From contig CADEGH010000011.1 of assembly GCA_902826835.1 (NCBI GenBank), forward strand, positions 79,485 to 143,484: DNA of 64,000 bases. Direction: 5' to 3'. The notes under the pieces were generated by a model. The model was not told where the DNA came from. It did not search any database and saw only the letters and a program-made list of their open reading frames with translations. The DNA is from an uncultured bacterium (lineage in GTDB: Bacteria > Planctomycetota > GCA-002687715). A program made the translations under genes and the position numbers. Positions 45,601-54,629 of the stretch are shown here, in pieces (positions within the stretch are counted from its first letter, which is position 1; the number at the start of each line of letters is the position of its first letter).

Positions 45601-47475
45601 GCAGCGTACGAGGGTGACCGCACCTGACTCGACACGAAGGGCTCCGCCTGAACCTCCCGCTCCGCCTAGGCGACCTGGGCCAAAGAGGGGCGGTGGTCCA
45701 CCATTTCCGCCGTCGCCGGCTGAGTTGTCAGTGAAAATGCAGAACTGGAAGGAGGGGCTCCCGCCAGTGACGTTCACTGCACCTCCTCCGCCCCCCGTGG
45801 TTCCGTTTGCGATGGTCGCCCCTCCATCACCAGCTCGGTTTCCGTCCAGGATGCAACGCCGGATCTGAGGTGACGATCCGGCGATCAGGATTCCACCGCC
45901 GTGCTGGCCTTGAGAAGCGAAGGTGCCATTCGGGGCCTGGCCGTTGCGGAGGGTGAAGCCAGTCACGATTGAGGCGGAACTCTCCCCTCCCTGAAATCGG
46001 AACACCCTCCCTAGGTTCTGGGCATCGATAATCGTCTGATAAGGGCCTTCCAGGCTTGTAAGAACAAGGTTCTTCCCTCCGAAATCGAGCGAATGCTCGG
46101 CGTAGACTCCGGGTCCGACGGTGATAGTGGATCCGGTAGGCAGTGCGTTGATCGCTGCCTGAATCGTTGGGTAGTCACAGGGAACCGTTGGCCCCCCGAC
46201 GACGCCCACTTGCCCATAGACCGCTCCTCGGTCCGTGCCGCCATCATCATCGAAGGGCGCGCCGGCGGCGAAGGTGAAACAGGAGGCTCCGATCCAGGCC
46301 ACCGACCGGCCAAAGCCGTCCCCATCGTCCAGGGTCAGTCCCGGAAGGCCGGAGGTGGAGCTGATTTTCGTGTGTCCGGTGACCAGCCCCGTGGGCGAGA
46401 GGTGGAGTGTATACAAGGCTCCGCGATCAGCGCCTCCATCGTCATCGCCAGGTGCCCCCACTAGGAGGTCCGGGATGCCGTCAGCGTTTTGATCCGTAGC
46501 TCCCGCCAATTGGTTCCCAAACTGATCGGATGCGTCAAGCGAGCCTGTGAAACCACCCTGGGTCGAGCTGATCTTTTGAGCCTGTGCCACCACCCCCGCG
46601 GAGTCGAGAAATAGAACAAAAGCGGCACCTCTCGAAGCACCACCCTCGATGTCGAGTGGGCTTCCCACCACGAGTTCGTTGCGGCCATCCATGTTGATGT
46701 CCAGGGTGGCAGTGAGTCCGAGTCCGAAGCGCGTGCCTGAAATCGGAATCGCGAGGCCGCCGGAAGTGGCGCTAATCTTCTGGTGGGCCTTGACCGTTCC
46801 GTTGCTGTTCAAGAACAGTACATAAACGGCACCGAGGTTCGCGCCCCCATCGTCGTCGCGGGAGGCACCGACTGCGATGTCGGGAACTCCGTCGGCGTCC
46901 AGATCCCCGATCGCCGCCACGTCGTTGCCGAAGTTGTCGTCGTTGTCCAAAGAGCCCGTGAACCCTCCAGCCGTGGCGCTGATCTTCTGGAAGCTCTGCA
47001 CCGTGCCCAGGTTGGTGAGAAAGAGGATATAGACCGCTCCCCGGTTGCTCCCTCCGTCGTCGTCGAACCAAGCCCCTACCGCGAGATCTACAACCCCGTT
47101 GTTGTCTAGATCGCCGACCGCCGCGATGCCCGCCCCAAAGTTGTCCGAAGCACCCAACTGGCCAGAAAAGCCACCTACCCCCTCAGCGATCTTCTGCGAG
47201 GACTGAACTCCCCCGTTCGCGTTGAGAAAGAGAATGTGCACCGCCCCGGAGTTGGTCAAGGCTCCCGAGTCGTCGAAGTGGGCTCCCACGGCGATGTCCG
47301 GAAACCCGTCGCCGTTGACATCGCCGACGTGCGCGATGGACTGGCCGAAGAGATCCGAATCCGCAAGCGGGGGGGTGATCCCCGCGGTGTTCGCGCTGAT
47401 TTTTGCAAAATTCTGGCCAAAGCCGACGAGCCCAAGAGTCAGGACGACAGGAAGAACCCGAGCAAGTCTCGACAT
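42676..47475 (-). CDS. giant secreted FG-GAP / beta-helix / IPT protein
   Basis: 1599 residues from ATG at 47475 (GAGGA 9 bases upstream), then a signal peptide. Order: about six FG-GAP repeats of the integrin-like kind (GDVNGDGFPDIAVGAHFDD...GAVHILFLN; roughly 25-430), a first parallel beta-helix beginning CDYPTIQAAINALP (about 435-790), three IPT/TIG domains (about 795-1040), a second beta-helix (NVPGNYATASAAIAAALDGD, about 1045-1430) and the shared C-terminal module (about 1455-1599). No catalytic residues recognised. Probably a surface or extracellular adhesin-like protein. A perfect 15-base palindrome sits just upstream of its ribosome site. The IPT and second-helix part is visibly A/T-richer than the FG-GAP part. 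Confidence 0.9.
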   Translation of the reverse strand: MSRLARVLPVVLTLGLVGFGQNFAKISANTAGITPPLADSDLFGQSIAHVGDVNGDGFPDIAVGAHFDDSGALTNSGAVHILFLNANGGVQSSQKIAEGVGGFSGQLGASDNFGAGIAAVGDLDNNGVVDLAVGAWFDDDGGSNRGAVYILFLTNLGTVQSFQKISATAGGFTGSLDNDDNFGNDVAAIGDLDADGVPDIAVGASRDDDGGANLGAVYVLFLNSNGTVKAHQKISATSGGLAIPISGTRFGLGLTATLDINMDGRNELVVGSPLDIEGGASRGAAFVLFLDSAGVVAQAQKISSTQGGFTGSLDASDQFGNQLAGATDQNADGIPDLLVGAPGDDDGGADRGALYTLHLSPTGLVTGHTKISSTSGLPGLTLDDGDGFGRSVAWIGASCFTFAAGAPFDDDGGTDRGAVYGQVGVVGGPTVPCDYPTIQAAINALPTGSTITVGPGVYAEHSLDFGGKNLVLTSLEGPYQTIIDAQNLGRVFRFQGGESSASIVTGFTLRNGQAPNGTFASQGQHGGGILIAGSSPQIRRCILDGNRAGDGGATIANGTTGGGGGAVNVTGGSPSFQFCIFTDNSAGDGGNGGPPPLFGPGRLGGAGGSGGALRVESGAVTLVRCTLASNRGGDGGMGGTGYSFTSAQPGQTGGAGGNAGVGAVALVGGTLEIFGCIVWANNPGTPGSGGAGGTGGPGFGSGPPGPSGSSAPGGIQGSPSIQESNIQGVVGAVDPQFEDLPNKNLHLLASSPLINTVNAFVQATKPGGGGSDIDGEPPYLGSDADIGADERIVQPNLLLTPSAGLLGSPLQVSVTGQGFSIVRRIYVDSIEVPFTTYLIGVLQFIIPPRMVPGTATISIEYGLYNPEIFIIPGGVNFPFDLQSVSPSSGSVFGGTLLTMSGPGIGVASTLRIDGLTTPFTVLNNNSIRATSPQAGPGPVDIAVEFGPTTSLLAGAYNYEFNLTGVAPSLGPAVGGTVVTLTGPGIGDATSVSFGALPAASFSALNSSTIEAVTPAHAGGSVTVSVHFGTYTSSLVGGYTFREPIVLNVPGNYATASAAIAAALDGDSVQFGPGVHYVATPINPVGKNLTFRGAGGTLPTVLDGNFATGILDLVSGESLDSKFINLVFRHGARIGGGAVRILNASATFQSCKFIRNTSYNSNPGGAVRVDNGYPVFEDCEFLENQAQGEGSIVNGGAVYLNNALGSPSSITKFSGCGFIDNRCSLLSIIVFGVSGKGGALFSVGNVAIEGCIFRGNVAGSVSGVSNPNGTPFGHGGAIRAEGNFLVTVVNSLFVLNQAGSHLGSFSGVATPGQGGAISTDANADIKFCTFYGNEPGATPIGPSNGTGGVHNSSVLQAVSIRDSILWSNSGTQVGGLAAVTHSVIMNGYAGVGNSFANPLFVDAQAEDFRLTSGSPCRDTGTPGVAMLPATDLAGSPRFMGLAVDMGAYEHESLVPVYSGTGDDLTLVSLVNGIGPLAQRQKVAMGGDTMYFLMSSPQGSLIGTPYLMVGDGFPTGSPPPSLFPGLHVNPFTFFVLRDGFTPLPGGLVPGLSWSGNGLYLQVPPGISGISLLVQGAVLTPLATNGIVAITDGHEIQIYPSP

Positions 47476-47486
47476 GGCAATCCTCG

Positions 47487-47501
47487 AAGACAAATTGTCT
47501 T
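47487..47501 (-). promoter_or_regulatory. 15-base palindrome ahead of the giant gene
   Basis: AAGACAATTTGTCTT on the reverse strand: 7-base arms around one central base. It immediately precedes the GAGGA ribosome site. Could be an operator or an mRNA hairpin that hides the ribosome site. Confidence 0.45.
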
Positions 47502-47653
47502 GTGCTGGTAAGGACGTCATCTGAATTCAAAAGCCCTCAAGATTTTGCAAGCCTCGTTGCAAAGGACGGTTGGGCACGAGCCGCCGGGCATCCGATACGC
47601 ACGCACACGAGCGGCTAGAGACAAGGCTTCTGGGGCTCCCGGTCCGCGCCGAC

Positions 47654-48149
47654 CTACGGGCCGGCAAGTAGCTGAAGCTCGTGCCCATCCTTGAGAATCA
47701 GGGATGGGGGATCGGTGGCCGACCTGTGCGCGGCCCCCTGCACCATGAGCCAGATGCCGATGAAAACAGGAGTCCCTCCCTGGGCCAGGATGATTGCATC
47801 TTGCTCCTGGGGGACCGCGTAGCAATCGCTTCGGGGACCGCCTCCTCGGCGATGGAATGAGGGCGAACCCAAGAGGGGGTGCCGTCATCTCCATGAAGGA
47901 CAAGTAGGCTCACCGCGCCGGAGTCCGCCTGGTTCGAGGAGTCGTCGAAGGGGTGTCTCCCCCAGCGAGATCGAAAAAAGCGTCGGGGTTGACGTCACCC
48001 CGGCTCGTGACGGCTTGACCGCGAAGATCTGCATCCGCAACCAAGTCCCCAAGGCAGCCGGAGCGGGTACTCGGCTTCGGGGCGGTCTGGGCGGCACCAC
48101 TCCGTTCCAAGTCCAACGACATCGGGGGAAACAAAGGGAGCTTAGGCAT
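47654..48149 (-). pseudogene. decayed FG-GAP protein with shared C-terminal module
   Basis: Three reverse-strand frames each carry a piece of one ancestral protein. Frame A (to about 47948) has LRGQAVTSRGDVNPDAFFDLAG, an FG-GAP unit. One base is missing in a C-run, and frame B continues DTPFDDSSNQADSGAVSLLVLHGDDG, the second half of the unit. Frame C ends with IGIWLMVQGAAHRSA...KDGHELQLL, the end of the shared C-terminal module. Comparison with the giant gene next door (GDVNGDGFPDIAVGAHFDD...SGAVHILFLN) shows it is a truncated, frameshifted paralogue. Most of the middle is deleted. Confidence 0.75.
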
Positions 48150-48333
48150 GCGAATCCCAGAAGGAGCTGGCGCTCGTTGCGATCAGAACGACATCCGGCT
48201 CGAAAACCCGTCTCGATTTCATCGGATTCGTTCCGGCTGCCCCCCCGAACGAGGCTCGCCGCGTGAACTCCCCCGTGGATCCATGGTCTGCCTGTAGACT
48301 GCGCCCACGTCCCATCCCCTTCGCGAGGCCTGC

Positions 48334-48891
48334 TTGAACCCAACGAATGTCTCCCAGCTCTTTCAGGAAGCGGCGCTCGGAAACCGCGAGGCCGAGGCGA
48401 AGCTCTTCGATCTGGTTTGCCAGGAGTTGCGAGCGCGGGCGCACCTGCTAATGGCGAAGGAACGCTCGGAGCACAGCTTCGATACGACCGATCTGGTCCA
48501 CGAAACTTGGTTACGCCTCTTCTCGGGAAACACCCGTGGCCGCCTTGCCCACTCCCACTTCCTGCGCCTCGCGGCCACTGCGATGCGGCATGTCCTGGTG
48601 GATCACGCTCGCCGGAAGGCTGCCAACAAGCGAGGGCCTTCGGGAAACAGGATCGCCTTGGATCTAGCCGTAGAGGGCTTGAGTCGCTCAGGGTGCGACG
48701 TCGTCGCGCTTCACGACTCCTTGGATCAGCTTCGATCGGTGGATTCGCAGCTCGGCCAGTTGGTCGAGCTGCGCTTTTTTGGGGGAGCGACTTTGGTCGA
48801 GTGCGCCGAGGCTATGGACGTCGCCCTCCCTACCGTGGAGCGCAAGTGGCGTCTGGCTCGAATCTGGTTGCGCGCGCAGTTGGAACCTTGA
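48334..48891 (+). CDS. ECF sigma factor, TIGR02999-like, TTG start
   Basis: 185 residues from TTG at 48334 with GCGAGG about 6 bases upstream; no ATG in frame is early enough to keep region 2. Region 2 includes FDTTDLVHETWLRLF (49-63) and FLRLAATAMRHVLVDHARRK; region 4 has LVELRFFGGATLVECAEAM and VALPTVERKWRLARIWL. The HETWLRL and MRxxLVDHARxxxAxKR blocks are typical of the Planctomycetes-rich ECF family PF07638/TIGR02999. It lies 40 bp before a receptor kinase, divergent from the decayed FG-GAP gene and the giant secreted proteins. Confidence 0.92.
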   Translation: MNPTNVSQLFQEAALGNREAEAKLFDLVCQELRARAHLLMAKERSEHSFDTTDLVHETWLRLFSGNTRGRLAHSHFLRLAATAMRHVLVDHARRKAANKRGPSGNRIALDLAVEGLSRSGCDVVALHDSLDQLRSVDSQLGQLVELRFFGGATLVECAEAMDVALPTVERKWRLARIWLRAQLEP

Positions 48892-48931
48892 GGGTCTTTG
48901 AGGGTATCCTGCGCTTAGTCACTCTAGTACG

Positions 48932-51790
48932 ATGAATTCCGAACCGCGACTCCCCTCCCTCGATTGGAGCACGCTCCTCCCTCTCTTGGAGGACCTTTTG
49001 CCCCGGAGTCTGGAGGAGCGTGCCGCCCTTATCTCGGAAATCCGTTCCCAATCTTCGGAGCTCGCTGAGCGTGTCCTTGATCTGCTGGCCCGGGAAAGCG
49101 ACCCTGACCCGCCGCTCCTTCGGGCTCTCGAGGCCCCCAGATTCCACGCAATAGAACTCAGGGCGATTCAATCCGGAGATCGCCTCGGCCGCTACCACCT
49201 CCGCCAAGTCCTCGGTCACGGAGGGCAAGGAGTCGTTTTCGAAGCTTGGGACGAACGCCTCCAGCGTTCCGTGGCCATCAAGTTCCTGCTGAGATCGGAC
49301 TCCGGGAATCCGACTTTCGCACAAAAATTCAGCCGAGAAGTAGAGGCTGCCTCTCTGCTTAGCCACGAAAACATCTGCCCGGTCTTCGAGGGTTCGGTGC
49401 ACGAAGGCCTCCCCATGATCGTGATGAGGCGCCTCACGGGACGCACTTTACGCCAGACTCTCACGGACTTTGGATCCCACCCTCCCGCGCCGGGTGAGCG
49501 CAATCGTCTGGCACTACAGGTCGGCATCGCGGTGGGAAGGGGGCTCTCAGCCGCCCACGCCGTCGGGCTCGTCCATCGCGACGTCAAACCCAGCAATGTC
49601 ATGATCGCCGAAGACGGGGTCGTCAGCATTCTGGACTTTGGCATCAGCCATATCACACAAGGCACCCCTGACGGGGACATCGGCCGTCGCTCGGGAACAC
49701 CCGCCTACCTTGCCCCCGAACAAGTCGGCGGCACCGCCTACGCTGCCAATCCCAAGAGCGACGCGCACGCAGTGGGGGCGCTGCTGTTCGAGATTTTTGC
49801 TGGGATGAGCCCGTACCAGTCTCCAACCCTGGAGGGTCTCTACCGTGCCATTCAAGATAAGCCTCCTCCCGATTTGCGCGCTCGAAAACTCAGTATTCCC
49901 CACGACTTCCGTCCGATCATCGCCGCCTGCCTCCAAAAAGAACCCGAACTGCGTCCCACCGCGGCATTCCTGGTCTCGGAGCTCGATCGCATTCGCTCAG
50001 GCCTAGCTCCCTTGCTACAGCCTATGTCCCCCCTCGCCAGTGCGATACGGTGGACGAAGCGACACCCCGCTAAGGCAAGCTTGGCGGTGAGTGCCATCTT
50101 CAGTGTCGCGCTCGCGGCGGGATTGGCCTCCTGGTCGATGCAACACACAAAATCTCTGGCTTGGGCCGAGCAGCGCCGCCATGATGCCGCGGTTGATGAA
50201 TCGCTCGACCTCGCATTCTGTCGGGCCCTGATGGGAGAGTCGACCGCTACTGCATTCCAGCCGGTGTTCCAACTGGCAAGCCATCAACGCGAGGCGCAGG
50301 TCGGAGTCAGTCTGCTCGGCGGTCACACGAATGAGGGGCTTGCGGCAAATCCATCCAGCTCTCCCGAAGTCGTCCACTTCGAGGATGCGCTCACCGCATT
50401 CGTCCTCGCGAAGCGAGGATCAATCGCCGCCTCGGATCGGGCCGTACGTGCCAGTTATCGCGCCGCGCTGGCCGCCGAGAAGCCCCGTCGCCGCAACCTT
50501 GCGTTGCTCGCATTCAGCGCCGAACTTGCGGGCGACAGGGAACGTGCCGATCAGGCCTGCCGAATCCTCCGCACACAGTGGCCCACGAACGATCCGGTGG
50601 TGGCCGATGTGATTCGTTACTCCAGCATGATCACGAGCCACGAGTTGCCCCCTGAATCCGCGCGAGCTTCCTTGCGGCGCGCTCGCGTCGCGACCCAGGA
50701 ATACCGACCCAACGCGGCACTCGCCGAATTGGGTCCGGTTCGCCAAGACGCACCGCTGAATTCTGAGGCCATAATCCTCCACGGGCGGGCCCTTTCCCGG
50801 CTGACGCGCCACGGAGAGGCGAAGACGGTGATCTCTCAGGGGCTGAAAGAGCACCCCCGGAGCGCGGAATTGCGCGCTGAAGCCGGCCTCGCGGCGATCG
50901 CGGCGGGAGACTTCCCGGAAGCAGTGGTCCACCTGAGGCTGGCCTGTGCCGCCGACCAGCCGGCAGCACTCGCCGCGCCCGGCCTTGCACACGCTCTAGC
51001 AGAAATCGGCAGAATTGACGAGGCGCTCCAGATCACGAGTCAGGGCGCCTTCCCTCGGAGCGGCCAAGATCTCAGCGAGATTCACTTCCACACAGGAGCA
51101 GTCTTGTTTCGGAGCGGCAAAATCGCAGAGGCCATTGTCGCCCTTCGATCCTGTCTCGTACTCACGCCCGAGCATGTTCCCGCGCTGATCCTCCTATCCA
51201 CATGCCTCGAGCGCCACGGTGACATACCAGCAGCCCTCAAAGCCATGGGCGATGCACGTGTCATCGCGAGTAAGAACGCAATTTCGGTGCCGGATCGGTC
51301 GGAAGATTTGGCGCGCCTTGAGAGGCACCAGCGGGATTGGGCCGCTGCAGAACGTCTGCTCCTCGACGAGGAGATTTCGTCGGACCACGCTGAGAGCTTC
51401 CGACTGGCACTGTTCACCCATGAGGTTCTCAAGCGTCCTGAGGAGAGTCTGCGACTCTTGCTCGGTTTGGAGGCTCGAGCGCCAAGTCTATTCGGCCGCC
51501 CGGGCCATGGCTTGCGCGCCGCTCGAGTCGCGATGCAAGCCGATCTCCTTAAGAAAGAGGACCGCCACGCCCCCGTCGCCCAACGCTGGATGAGGGTCGA
51601 ATTGGGTCAAATTCAAGCGTCTTTGTCCGCCCCTGTCGCCGCGCGTCGCAAGTTCTTGGCGCAGTGGCACCAGGATCCGATCTTGCGTGAATACCAAAGT
51701 CACCTCAGCTCGCACTACAGCATCCATTGCGAGTCTTTAGATGCGCTCCGGGAAGATCTCTGGCGCGCAGAGGCACACCTCGATGGATGA
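48932..51790 (+). CDS. receptor-type Ser/Thr protein kinase with TPR domain
   Basis: 952 residues. A helical N-terminus (1-75) precedes the kinase domain (about 87-355): glycine loop GHGGQG (95-100), Lys117, HRDVKPSN (215-222), DFG (235-237), GTPAYLAPEQ. All catalytic residues are present. One membrane helix lies at about 383-402, and the outer region is made of TPR-like helices (for example EALQITSQGAFPRSG, AIVALRSCLVLTPEHVPALI). Its stop overlaps the start of the pseudokinase by 8 bases, so the two should be made together. Likely acts on the ECF factor 40 bp upstream, by analogy with kinase-linked ECF groups. Confidence 0.92.
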   Translation: MNSEPRLPSLDWSTLLPLLEDLLPRSLEERAALISEIRSQSSELAERVLDLLARESDPDPPLLRALEAPRFHAIELRAIQSGDRLGRYHLRQVLGHGGQGVVFEAWDERLQRSVAIKFLLRSDSGNPTFAQKFSREVEAASLLSHENICPVFEGSVHEGLPMIVMRRLTGRTLRQTLTDFGSHPPAPGERNRLALQVGIAVGRGLSAAHAVGLVHRDVKPSNVMIAEDGVVSILDFGISHITQGTPDGDIGRRSGTPAYLAPEQVGGTAYAANPKSDAHAVGALLFEIFAGMSPYQSPTLEGLYRAIQDKPPPDLRARKLSIPHDFRPIIAACLQKEPELRPTAAFLVSELDRIRSGLAPLLQPMSPLASAIRWTKRHPAKASLAVSAIFSVALAAGLASWSMQHTKSLAWAEQRRHDAAVDESLDLAFCRALMGESTATAFQPVFQLASHQREAQVGVSLLGGHTNEGLAANPSSSPEVVHFEDALTAFVLAKRGSIAASDRAVRASYRAALAAEKPRRRNLALLAFSAELAGDRERADQACRILRTQWPTNDPVVADVIRYSSMITSHELPPESARASLRRARVATQEYRPNAALAELGPVRQDAPLNSEAIILHGRALSRLTRHGEAKTVISQGLKEHPRSAELRAEAGLAAIAAGDFPEAVVHLRLACAADQPAALAAPGLAHALAEIGRIDEALQITSQGAFPRSGQDLSEIHFHTGAVLFRSGKIAEAIVALRSCLVLTPEHVPALILLSTCLERHGDIPAALKAMGDARVIASKNAISVPDRSEDLARLERHQRDWAAAERLLLDEEISSDHAESFRLALFTHEVLKRPEESLRLLLGLEARAPSLFGRPGHGLRAARVAMQADLLKKEDRHAPVAQRWMRVELGQIQASLSAPVAARRKFLAQWHQDPILREYQSHLSSHYSIHCESLDALREDLWRAEAHLDG

Positions 51791-54629
51791 ACTCGCCCCT
51801 TACGAGAAAGTCCGCGTCCATTCCGTCGACCCCATTCGGACGCGCTGGTTGGCCGTAGACCGTCGCTCTGGTCGAAGCGTATGGATCGACAGTGTGCCGC
51901 GGCCTCCTCACGTCCCGGAGTTCATTCTTCGGGCGACCCTGACCCAGGCCTCGAATCTCCACCATCCCCATATCATCGACATCTTGGATGCGGGACTCAC
52001 TCGAGACGAGAGTTTCTTCGTCTATCCCGAGGAACGCTCGCGGAGGCTGGACGAGTTGATCGAGCTTGGCCCATCCGAGCATCATCAATTAGTAGAATTC
52101 GGACTGTCTTCCAACATGGGTCGTGTGCAATTTCTTGTCCATGTCGCATTGGCTGTGGCCTATGCCCACGAGCATGGCGTCCGGCACGGGCGCTTGTTGG
52201 CCAATCAAATCGTAATGCGGCCTTGTGGCCAGCCGGTTATCACCGGGTTCGGTCTCTGCGAGGCACTCCCCCGCCACGAGGTGTTTCGGAGTTCTGCCTC
52301 GACCAGTGCGGGCACTCCTCCTCTCCAAGCAGTCGACATCCACGCACTCGGTCTCCTACTCGAGTCGATCTTGGCGCTCCCAATCGTCCCGTCCACACTC
52401 TCGAGCCGCCAGGACAAGCGGGACCGAAAATTCGACTCTTCTATGCGACGAATCCTCTCGGCTGCCCTGAGAGAGAACCCCGATTCGTCGTACATGACAG
52501 CCGACGCATTGGCTTCCGATCTTGGCTGTTGGCTGAGAGGAGAGCCGGTCTCGGTTGATCCGCAGCCTTGGTACCTCCCCCTCCTGGCCCATGCCCTTCG
52601 CCATCCGGTCGCGGCATCCCTGCTGGCGGTCGTCTGCCTAGGATTATTGGTAGCTTCCTCGATACTCGGTCGAACCATCGCTGATTGGCCCAGAATCGAG
52701 GATGCACGCCGTGCGGCAGTCGCCAAGCACGCCGCGGACCATGCGGCCTCAGGATTCGATGCATTTGCGGCGGGATCACTCGCCGTAGCCGATCAGAATT
52801 TCCGCACTGCTCGGGAGATTGCCCAGAGCCCCGAGGCCCATCTCGGCACCGCCCTGGTCCTGCGCGCAACCCAAGGGCCGGAGGCCGCCGTCGATTATCT
52901 CGAGCGGAACTCCCCTCGCTCCGCAAGCGGGGATGGGCGCTCCATACTGCAGTGGGAGCTGACGAATGCCTCCGAGGAGAGAGGGGAGCCGATCCCCCCT
53001 GCCCCCATCACCGCTCTCGATCACATCGCTCTGGCCGTCGTCACAGAGTCACCCTTCACCGGAGAGTCGCGAATTATTCAGTCCTTGCATTCCGCGGAGA
53101 GCGCCGCCCTGATGTCGGGAGCAACGCGACAAGCTGCCCTCGCGATTCTCATTCGTATGGCTGTCCATGATCCACAATGGACCAGGGAGGTGGAAAGTCT
53201 GATCCGGGACCTCTTTCTTGACAATTCCCCGCTCCTCAGTGCATTCCTTTCCGCCTTGATCGATCGCCCTGGTGCGCTCGACATCGCGACACGATTGATG
53301 GAACGGTCGAATCTGGACCGCCGGACACGATTGGCCGCCTGTACCGTCTTCCTCAAGAGCAAGGACCCAGCGCATCACACGATCGCTCACCAGCAGCTTG
53401 AGTCTCTTGGGATCAGATTGGAGGACGTCACTGATGAATCCCCTGAAGCGCTCAAATTGCGATTCCTGGCCGCAGAGCGTGATGATCGAATGCACGATGC
53501 CATTCATCTTGCGGAACTCTTGCGATCCCAGAACAGCGAAGACAATAATTTGAATCTGAAACTGGGACGTCTGTACCTTCGATCCGATCAGCCTGCGAAA
53601 GCCCTGGAAATCGCGAATGCCGCGCTGCGCACGATTCCCGAAGCCAGGCAGTTTCGATTTCTGCGACTGGCGTCCCTCGATCGCATGGGGCGATCGGATA
53701 CGCTCAAGGAGGCGGAAGCGATTCGATCGGAGTGGCCGACGGCCATCGGACCTCGGGCCATCCTCGGCCGTCAGCGCTGGCTGAACGGGCAGCATGAATC
53801 AGGAATGCAGGCGCTCGCAAGTGCGATCGCGTGGGATCCGACTTCCCTGCCAGCTTATATGGATCTCACATTCGCACTCTTGGAACTCAATCGTGGAGCG
53901 GAAGCTCAGGCGTGGATTCGCGCGACTCCGGCTCCTTCATCCTCGAACCGCGTCATGCACCAGATCCATCGAGCTCGGGCCGCCGCTCAGGTTGGAGCGC
54001 GGGAGCTCGCCGAGCGGGAGATAGCGGATGCGAATCCAATCAACGCCGAAGAGCTACCCCTGAGGCGCAATCGTGGTTTAGTGCTCTCTCGCGACCTGGG
54101 TCGGTATGCGGAGGCCATTCCCGACTTGGAAATCGCCCTTGCGGATGACCCGGAGCAACGCGAAGTCCGTTTTCAACTGGGCGATGCCCTCTACCATCGC
54201 GGTCTTTACGAGCGTTCCGCGGAAGTCCTTGAGCCTTTCTCGGAGGGGAAGACCTCCTACGCGCGCGGAACCTCCCGCTACGTGGATGCATTGGTCAAGC
54301 TCAAACGGAGCGAGCAAGCCCTGTCGACTTTGCGTGCCGCGATCATCCAGCATCCCCGCAATCCCGAACTCCATCTGCGTCTTGCCAAGGCCATTCCCAA
54401 GCCGGAAGGAGCCGCAGATGCCGTTGAGTCTTATCGCATCTACCTCGACGCGTTTCCCGACAATGCGGAGGCTTGGTGCAACCTCGGCCTAGCCTACGAA
54501 TCCTTGCGGAACTATCCGGAATCCGTCCGCGCCCTTCGGCGTGGACATGCACTGGGAACTCGCCGAACGTCTTGGCCATATCCGAGCAGGGCCTGGCTCA
54601 CCCGCTGTGAAGCTGCAAGAGGCCCTTAG
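51783..54629 (+). CDS. membrane pseudokinase with TPR domain
   Basis: 948 residues from ATG at 51783, inside the 3' end of the kinase gene. The kinase-like N-lobe and C-lobe (1-270) are recognisable, but the active site is lost: no glycine loop, no VAIK lysine (SVWIDSV instead), HRD is replaced by HGR (135-137), the metal-binding Asn by Gln142, and DFG by GFG (155-157). A membrane helix follows (about 280-300), then a long extracytoplasmic TPR-like region (about 320-940; SFELHLRLAKAIP-type helices, NAEAWCNLGLAYESLRNYPESVRAL). It probably works as a sensor or allosteric partner of the adjacent active kinase. Confidence 0.88.
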   Translation: MDELAPYEKVRVHSVDPIRTRWLAVDRRSGRSVWIDSVPRPPHVPEFILRATLTQASNLHHPHIIDILDAGLTRDESFFVYPEERSRRLDELIELGPSEHHQLVEFGLSSNMGRVQFLVHVALAVAYAHEHGVRHGRLLANQIVMRPCGQPVITGFGLCEALPRHEVFRSSASTSAGTPPLQAVDIHALGLLLESILALPIVPSTLSSRQDKRDRKFDSSMRRILSAALRENPDSSYMTADALASDLGCWLRGEPVSVDPQPWYLPLLAHALRHPVAASLLAVVCLGLLVASSILGRTIADWPRIEDARRAAVAKHAADHAASGFDAFAAGSLAVADQNFRTAREIAQSPEAHLGTALVLRATQGPEAAVDYLERNSPRSASGDGRSILQWELTNASEERGEPIPPAPITALDHIALAVVTESPFTGESRIIQSLHSAESAALMSGATRQAALAILIRMAVHDPQWTREVESLIRDLFLDNSPLLSAFLSALIDRPGALDIATRLMERSNLDRRTRLAACTVFLKSKDPAHHTIAHQQLESLGIRLEDVTDESPEALKLRFLAAERDDRMHDAIHLAELLRSQNSEDNNLNLKLGRLYLRSDQPAKALEIANAALRTIPEARQFRFLRLASLDRMGRSDTLKEAEAIRSEWPTAIGPRAILGRQRWLNGQHESGMQALASAIAWDPTSLPAYMDLTFALLELNRGAEAQAWIRATPAPSSSNRVMHQIHRARAAAQVGARELAEREIADANPINAEELPLRRNRGLVLSRDLGRYAEAIPDLEIALADDPEQREVRFQLGDALYHRGLYERSAEVLEPFSEGKTSYARGTSRYVDALVKLKRSEQALSTLRAAIIQHPRNPELHLRLAKAIPKPEGAADAVESYRIYLDAFPDNAEAWCNLGLAYESLRNYPESVRALRRGHALGTRRTSWPYPSRAWLTRCEAARGP

